From: Lentzea cavernae
GTDB lineage: Bacteria > Actinomycetota > Actinomycetes > Mycobacteriales > Pseudonocardiaceae
DNA: 64,000 bases
Assembly: GCF_014653695.1 (NCBI RefSeq)
Contig: NZ_BNAR01000014.1
Location: 188,246 to 252,245 of the forward strand
Direction: 5' to 3'
The position numbers and the translations under genes are program-made. The notes beneath the pieces were generated by a model. It made no database searches and was not told the origin of the DNA. It saw only the letters and a list, made by a program, of their open reading frames with translations. This document shows, piece after piece, positions 59,618-64,000 of this stretch (position 1 is its first letter; the number at the start of each line of letters is the position of its first letter).

Positions 59618-59678
59618 CGGAACGCTCACCCAGCGACGTTGTTCACCCCATGTGACGGGGATTACACTATCCGCAGGT

Positions 59679-59724
59679 GCCGGTGGGCCCGCGCATTCGT
59701 CGGGGGATGCACGGGCCCACCGGC
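59679..59724 (+). terminator. Hairpin downstream of the M48 protease gene
   Basis: A perfect 13-bp stem (59679-59691 and 59712-59724) with a 20-nt loop lies 61 bp after the stop codon. It is a likely terminator, making psd start a new transcript. Confidence 0.65.
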
Positions 59725-59768
59725 CACTTGTCTTCTCCGGCAGTCCCGGTGGGCGGTTTGGGGTGTTG

Positions 59769-59808
59769 CCGTAGCGTTGTGCCGCCCGACAATCCCCCGA
59801 CGCTACGG
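59769..59808 (+). promoter_or_regulatory. Inverted repeat in the psd leader
   Basis: CCGTAGCGT and ACGCTACGG (9 bp each, 22-nt spacer) end 14 bp before the psd start codon. The position, on or near the ribosome binding site, suits an operator or an RNA switch controlling the psd-pssA operon. No binder is known. Confidence 0.4.
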
Positions 59809-59822
59809 AACCCACAGACACG

Positions 59823-60518
59823 ATGAGCAGCGAGAAGCCCGTCTCCCACTTCCTCGAACTCGCGCGCGGCATGGTGCCGCCGATGCACCCGGCAGGGCGC
59901 CCGTTCGTCGCCGGTGCGGCGATCGCGACCCTCCTCGTCCGGTTGCGCTTCAAGCGCCTGGGCGTCGTCCTCGCGCTGGTCACGGCGTGGGTGGCGTGGT
60001 TCTTCCGCGAGCCGAAGCGCGTGACGCCGACCCGTCCGAACCTCGCCGTGGCCCCGGCCGACGGCACCGTCTCGCACGTGGTCGACGCCGTCCCGCCGGC
60101 CGAGCTCGGCCTCGGCTCCCAGCCGATGACGCGCGTCAGCGTCTTCCTCTCCGTGTTCGACGTGCACGTGCAGCGCGTGCCCGCGGACGGCGAGGTCGTC
60201 CAGGTCTCGTACCACCCCGGCAAGTTCCTCTCGGCCGACCTCGACAAGGCCTCCGAGGAGAACGAGCGCAACACCGTGTGGCTGCGCACCGTCGACGGCC
60301 ACGACCTGGTGGTCGTGCAGATCGCCGGCCTGGTCGCCCGCCGCATCGTGTGCGAGGTCGCCGAGGGCGAGAAGGTCGCCGCCGGCCAGACCTACGGCCT
60401 GATCCGCTTCGGCTCGCGCGTGGACCTCTACGTGCCGCGCGGCAGCCGTGTCCTGGTCGAGGCCGGCCAGCGCACCATCGGCGGCGAGACCGTTCTCGCC
60501 GAACTCCCGGAGGCGTAA
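59823..60518 (+). CDS. psd: Phosphatidylserine decarboxylase proenzyme
   Basis: A 231-aa pyruvoyl enzyme making phosphatidylethanolamine from phosphatidylserine. Hydrophobic helices at about 27-60 anchor it to the membrane. The self-cleavage site is the FGSR motif (196-199), where cutting between Gly197 and Ser198 creates the pyruvoyl group. The length and FGSR place it in the short class II group. pssA follows with no gap. Confidence 0.93.
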   Translation: MSSEKPVSHFLELARGMVPPMHPAGRPFVAGAAIATLLVRLRFKRLGVVLALVTAWVAWFFREPKRVTPTRPNLAVAPADGTVSHVVDAVPPAELGLGSQPMTRVSVFLSVFDVHVQRVPADGEVVQVSYHPGKFLSADLDKASEENERNTVWLRTVDGHDLVVVQIAGLVARRIVCEVAEGEKVAAGQTYGLIRFGSRVDLYVPRGSRVLVEAGQRTIGGETVLAELPEA

Positions 60519-61487
60519 GTGGCACCCAGCGGGCCCGGCGTTCGCCTGCTGCCGAACGCGATCACGGTCCTCGCCATGTGCTCGGGCCTGTCCGCCGTGC
60601 ACTTCGCGAACGTCGGCATGTGGGGCGCGGCCATCGCGTCGATCGCGGCGGCCGCCGTCTTCGACGGCCTCGACGGCCGCATCGCCCGCCTGCTGGACGC
60701 GACGTCGAAGATGGGCGCGGAACTCGACTCGCTGGCGGACGCCATCTCGTTCGGCGTCGCGCCCGCCCTCGCGATCTACCTCTGGAAGTTCGAGGGCAAC
60801 CGCGCGGGCTGGGTCATCGCGCTGATCTACGCGGTCTGCATGGTGGTCCGCCTGGCCCGCTTCAACACGTTGCTGGAGAAGGAACAACCGCCGTTCGCGA
60901 AGGAGTTCTTCGTCGGCGTCCCCGCTCCGGCAGGCGGCCTGTTGCTGCTGCTGCCCCTGATCATCGAGGAGCAGGTCCGGTCCGACGGCTGGTGGAACAA
61001 CCCCTACGTCGTCGGCGCGTGGACCGTCCTGGTCGCGATGCTGCTGGTGTCGCGGATCCCCACGTTGTCCGTGAAGACGGTGAAGGTGCCGCCGCGCGCG
61101 GTGGCGCCTCTGCTGGTCGCCGTCGGCCTGCTGGCCGCGGCGATCATCACCTACCCGCTGGTGGCGCTGATCATCGCGATGGTCGTGTACCTCGCGCACC
61201 TGCCTTACTCGGTGCGCCGGTACCTGTGGCTGTCGAAGCACCCGGAGGCCTGGACCGTCACCGGTGCGGACCGCCGCGCGATCAAGCGCGCGCACGGGGT
61301 CGCCGCTCGGCGGCTCGGCCTGCGCCAGCCGTTGCGCGGTCGCGTCGCCGGCGCCGCCATGCGCGCGGTGCGCCGCCCGCGGCGTGACGTTCCCACCTCC
61401 ACGACGGCGGTGGACGGCGCGCCCGGCACCAACGGGCGCCGTCGTTCGTGGCGGCAGCTGGGCCTTCGGCGCCAACCGAAGCGCTGA
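60519..61487 (+). CDS. pssA: CDP-diacylglycerol-serine O-phosphatidyltransferase
   Basis: A 322-aa CDP-alcohol phosphatidyltransferase making phosphatidylserine from CDP-diacylglycerol and serine. The catalytic motif DGx2ARx8Gx3Dx3D is complete: D52 G53, A56 R57, G66, D70, D74. About eight membrane helices follow. The last 70 residues are a basic Arg-rich tail beyond the usual family end, possibly binding acidic lipid. GTG at 60519 directly after the psd stop. It works with psd to supply phosphatidylethanolamine. Confidence 0.92.
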   Translation: MAPSGPGVRLLPNAITVLAMCSGLSAVHFANVGMWGAAIASIAAAAVFDGLDGRIARLLDATSKMGAELDSLADAISFGVAPALAIYLWKFEGNRAGWVIALIYAVCMVVRLARFNTLLEKEQPPFAKEFFVGVPAPAGGLLLLLPLIIEEQVRSDGWWNNPYVVGAWTVLVAMLLVSRIPTLSVKTVKVPPRAVAPLLVAVGLLAAAIITYPLVALIIAMVVYLAHLPYSVRRYLWLSKHPEAWTVTGADRRAIKRAHGVAARRLGLRQPLRGRVAGAAMRAVRRPRRDVPTSTTAVDGAPGTNGRRRSWRQLGLRRQPKR

Positions 61488-61503
61488 TCGCTCGACGACA
61501 CCG

Positions 61504-61534
61504 CGGGCCGGACACGTTCATCGTGTCCGGCCCG
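61504..61534 (+). terminator. Terminator after pssA
   Basis: A perfect 13-bp stem (61504-61516 and 61522-61534) with a 5-nt loop and a T-rich flank lies 17 bp after the pssA stop. Confidence 0.88.
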
Positions 61535-61595
61535 TTCGCTTCTACCCGGATCAGGCAAACCGGCGGGCTCGCCGGGAGGAACTAGAGTCGTCGGC

Positions 61596-63749
61596 GTGAT
61601 CACGCTGACGGCTCGCCTGTCCCCGTCCGCTCTGGACACCCGGCGCGGTGTCGTCCGCCTCCACCCCGAGGTGCTCGACGCCCTGGGCCTGCGCGCCTGG
61701 GACGCGGTGAGGCTGACCGGCGCCCGCGTGAGCGCCGCGCTGGCCGCCTCGGGCGAGCAGCCGCCGGGCGTGGTCCTGGTGGACGACGTGACGCTGACCA
61801 ACCTCGGCGTCGTCGAGGGTTCCGAGATCGTCGTGGCCCCGGTCCAGGTGACGGCCGCCCGCTCGATCACCGTCGCGGGCTCCCGCCTCGCCACCACCGC
61901 TCTCACGCCGGAGCACGTGCGCATGGCGTTGACCGGCAAGGTCCTCACCGTCGGCGACAACGTCTCGCTGCTGCCCCAGGACCTCGCGCCGCCGCCCGGC
62001 GCGAACGTCTCCGAGACGCGCCGCAAGCTGTCCAACGCCATCGGCATGACGTGGACCAACGAGCTCATCACCATCACCTCGACCGACCCGGCGGGCCCAG
62101 TGGCCGTGCAGCCGTCGAGCGTCGTGGGCTGGCGCTCGGCCCAGGCCCCCGCCGCCGAGATGACCCCCGTCGTCGTGCAGGAGAAGCACGAGGCGCTACC
62201 CGTCGCGGACCTCGTGGGCCAGCGCGAACAGGCCCGCAGGCTGACCGAGTGGCTGGAGCTGATGTTCCGCCAGCCCGAACTCCTCACGAAGCTCGGCGCC
62301 TCCGCCCGCCTCGCGGCCATGATCAGCGGCCCGGAAGGCGTCGGCAAGGCGACGCTGGTCCGCGCCGTCGCCCGCGCCACCGACGCCAGGGTCGTCGAAC
62401 TGGCCGCCCCGAGCATCGCCGTCCTGGAACCGGGCGCCATGGCGAAACAACTGGGCGACGCCATCGCGGGCGTCCCCGAGCAGCCCACCGTCCTGCTCCT
62501 CACCGACATCGACTCCCTGCTGCCCACAGCGCCACCACCGGTCGCGACCGTCGTCCTGGACATGCTGCGCACGGCCATCTCCCGCCCCAACCTCGCCCTG
62601 GTGGTCACCTCGGCAAGGGCGGAATCGGTGGACGCCCGCCTGCGCGCCCCAGACCTGGTGGACCGCGAACTGGCACTCCCCCTCCCCGACGCCGCGGGCC
62701 GCACCGAACTCCTGCGCGTGCTGCTGCGCGACGTCCCGCTGGAGTCCGATGTGGACTTCGGCGAGGTGGCCGCCCGCACACCGGGCTTCGTGGCAGCGGA
62801 CCTCTGCGCCCTGCGCCGCGAGACAGCAGTCCGAGCAGCCCTGCGCCAACGCGAAGTGCCAGAACCCCGCGTGGGCCAGGAAGACCTCCTGGGCGCCCTC
62901 AACACGGTCCGCCCGATCTCCATGTCCGCCTCGGACACAGTCCAAACAGGCGGCCTCACCCTGGACGACGTGGGCGACATGAAGGAGGTCAAGCAGGCCC
63001 TCACCGAAGCGGCCCTCTGGCCCCTGCGCTACCCGGACTCCTTCGCCCGCCTCGGCGTGGAACCCCCGCGCGGCCTCCTGCTCTACGGCCCACCGGGATG
63101 CGGCAAGACGTTCCTGGTGCGCGCCCTGGCAGGCACCGGCCAACTGAACGTCCTGACCGTCAAGGGCGCAGAACTGATGGACAAGTTCGTCGGCGAGTCA
63201 GAACGAGCAGTCCGAGAACTCTTCCGCCGCGCAGCAGACGCCGCCCCAGCCCTCATCTTCCTGGACGAGGTCGACGCCCTGGCCCCCCGCCGAGGCCAGT
63301 CCTCCGACTCCGGCGTGGCAGACCGCGTGGTAGCCGCCCTCCTGACCGAACTGGACGGCGTGGAACCCCTCCGCGACGTGGTGGTCATCGCCGCCACCAA
63401 CCGCCCAGAACTGATCGACCCGGCCCTCCTCCGCCCAGGCAGGCTGGAACGCATCATCTACGTCCCACCACCAGACGCCGAGGCCCGCACGGAAATCCTC
63501 AAGGCCTCCTCCCGCAACACACCACTGGCAGGCGACGTGGACCTGGCCACCCTGGCAGGCGAACTCGACATGTACTCGGCAGCAGACTGCGCGGCCCTGG
63601 TCCGCGAGGCGGCCCTCACGGCGATGCGGGAATCCCTGGAGGCAGCCGAGGTGACCCACACCCACCTGGCCAAGGCCCGCGAGGTGGTGCGCCCGTCCCT
63701 GGACCCGGCACAGCTGGCGGCTCTGGCGGCATACGCGGCCAACCGCTGA
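61596..63749 (+). CDS. Cdc48/VCP-like AAA+ ATPase
   Basis: A 717-aa protein with an N-terminal double-psi-barrel-like Cdc48-N region (about 1-170) and two AAA+ domains. D1 is degenerate: Walker A GPEGVGKA (245-252) ends in Ala, and Walker B is LLLTDID, without the catalytic Glu. D2 is intact: GPPGCGKT (498-505), LIFLDEVD with DE at 557-558, sensor and arginine finger (NRPELIDPALLRPGR). So D2 should hydrolyse ATP while D1 may only bind or organise the hexamer. The M. tuberculosis counterpart is Rv0435c, next to pssA as here. The GTG at 61596 is used. Substrates are unknown. Confidence 0.9.
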   Translation: MITLTARLSPSALDTRRGVVRLHPEVLDALGLRAWDAVRLTGARVSAALAASGEQPPGVVLVDDVTLTNLGVVEGSEIVVAPVQVTAARSITVAGSRLATTALTPEHVRMALTGKVLTVGDNVSLLPQDLAPPPGANVSETRRKLSNAIGMTWTNELITITSTDPAGPVAVQPSSVVGWRSAQAPAAEMTPVVVQEKHEALPVADLVGQREQARRLTEWLELMFRQPELLTKLGASARLAAMISGPEGVGKATLVRAVARATDARVVELAAPSIAVLEPGAMAKQLGDAIAGVPEQPTVLLLTDIDSLLPTAPPPVATVVLDMLRTAISRPNLALVVTSARAESVDARLRAPDLVDRELALPLPDAAGRTELLRVLLRDVPLESDVDFGEVAARTPGFVAADLCALRRETAVRAALRQREVPEPRVGQEDLLGALNTVRPISMSASDTVQTGGLTLDDVGDMKEVKQALTEAALWPLRYPDSFARLGVEPPRGLLLYGPPGCGKTFLVRALAGTGQLNVLTVKGAELMDKFVGESERAVRELFRRAADAAPALIFLDEVDALAPRRGQSSDSGVADRVVAALLTELDGVEPLRDVVVIAATNRPELIDPALLRPGRLERIIYVPPPDAEARTEILKASSRNTPLAGDVDLATLAGELDMYSAADCAALVREAALTAMRESLEAAEVTHTHLAKAREVVRPSLDPAQLAALAAYAANR

Positions 63750-64000
63750 CACCGGCGGGGCAACTCGGGCTGGGCACGGAGAGAGCTGGGTTGGAGCTGA
63801 CGGGGGCGGGGGTGCCGCTCCGACTGGGGCTGGCTGGACTGGAGCGGCCAACACCTGATGGCACGCGATGCCGCAGGCGAGCCGTCCTTACCAAGAGGCT
63901 CAGGCGGTGGGTCCCATCACGAGTCGCGCCATAGCTCTTGCTGCATGCAGGTAGGGGTGTCAAGCGGACACGCTGGAGTTGTCCCCGGTTCCCGGACACG
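63750..64000. other. 3' end of the window, no gene seen
   Basis: These 251 bp after the ATPase stop show no convincing gene on either strand. A CTGCATGCAG palindrome (63941-63950) and a GTGTC-N5-GACAC repeat (63957-63971) may belong to the promoter of a gene beyond the end. Confidence 0.4.

Noticed and set aside
56948..60346. 1132-codon open frame on the minus strand
   Set aside because: It is antisense to moeA, the M48 protease and psd, is dominated by Arg/Gly/Ala/His, and has no domain; a high-GC shadow.
63616..63999. 127-codon frame at the right edge
   Set aside because: Most of it is antisense to the AAA+ ATPase gene and its composition is Pro/Ser/Gly/Arg-rich without motifs.

Overview
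The window is about 70% GC with dense, frequently overlapping genes and many GTG starts. It carries a resuscitation-promoting factor, a roadblock/DUF742 conservon, an XPB-type helicase, CIRCE-controlled groEL and DasR (dre) operators. This points to a high-GC actinobacterium, probably of the order Pseudonocardiales (Saccharothrix/Lentzea-like); the genus is an inference. No rRNA, tRNA, CRISPR array, prophage or complete insertion sequence was seen.

Layout. 1-8.5 kb: an NRAMP metal transporter behind a Fur-family-type operator, an oxidoreductase, a YccF membrane protein, a leftward MarR-HAD-metallophosphoesterase-acyl-CoA-synthetase group with a GNAT gene remnant, then moaA-moaD. 8.5-18 kb: an AfsR-like NB-ARC/TPR regulator, rpf behind a CRP-like site, leftward moaC-mog-moaE, malic enzyme, a small conserved protein and the XPB-partner protein. 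18-28 kb: a His-rich secreted protein, a cvnABCD-type signalling operon divergent from an orphan ABC solute-binding lipoprotein, and four tandem paralogues of a membrane-anchored eight-cysteine protein. 28-36 kb: XPB helicase, a secreted protein with two serine-protease domains, a two-component system with a lipoprotein whose 5' end carries a 12-unit 24-bp repeat, menC and a Uma2 nuclease. 36-45 kb: a full form II cox cluster (coxD-coxE-xdhC-coxS-coxL-coxM-coxG) ending in a CapA-like lipoprotein. 45-51 kb: a dasABC-like aminosugar importer with a GH20 hexosaminidase and a CutC-family gene, both behind dre operators. 51-64 kb: a sigma factor pair, groEL, a Ser/Thr kinase, a cold-shock protein, AIM24, moeA, M48 protease, psd-pssA and a Cdc48-like AAA+ ATPase.

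The genes fit together. Six molybdenum-cofactor genes (moaA, moaD, moaE, mog, moaC, moeA) sit in the same window as a molybdenum hydroxylase cluster with its maturation factors. From memory, two blocks keep the gene order of Mycobacterium tuberculosis: moaA2-moaD2-rpfA-moaE2-mog-moaC2-Rv0863-Rv0862c-ercc3, and groEL2-moeA2-psd-pssA-Rv0435c. The departures from that order (AfsR-like regulator, malic enzyme, conservon, eight-Cys array) mark the lineage-specific DNA.

The most unusual structures are a 122-126 bp palindromic repeat present twice with identical ends, the 24-bp minisatellite inside a lipoprotein gene, the eight-Cys array, the conservon/solute-binding-protein pair, the double protease and a perfect dre operator abutting cutC.
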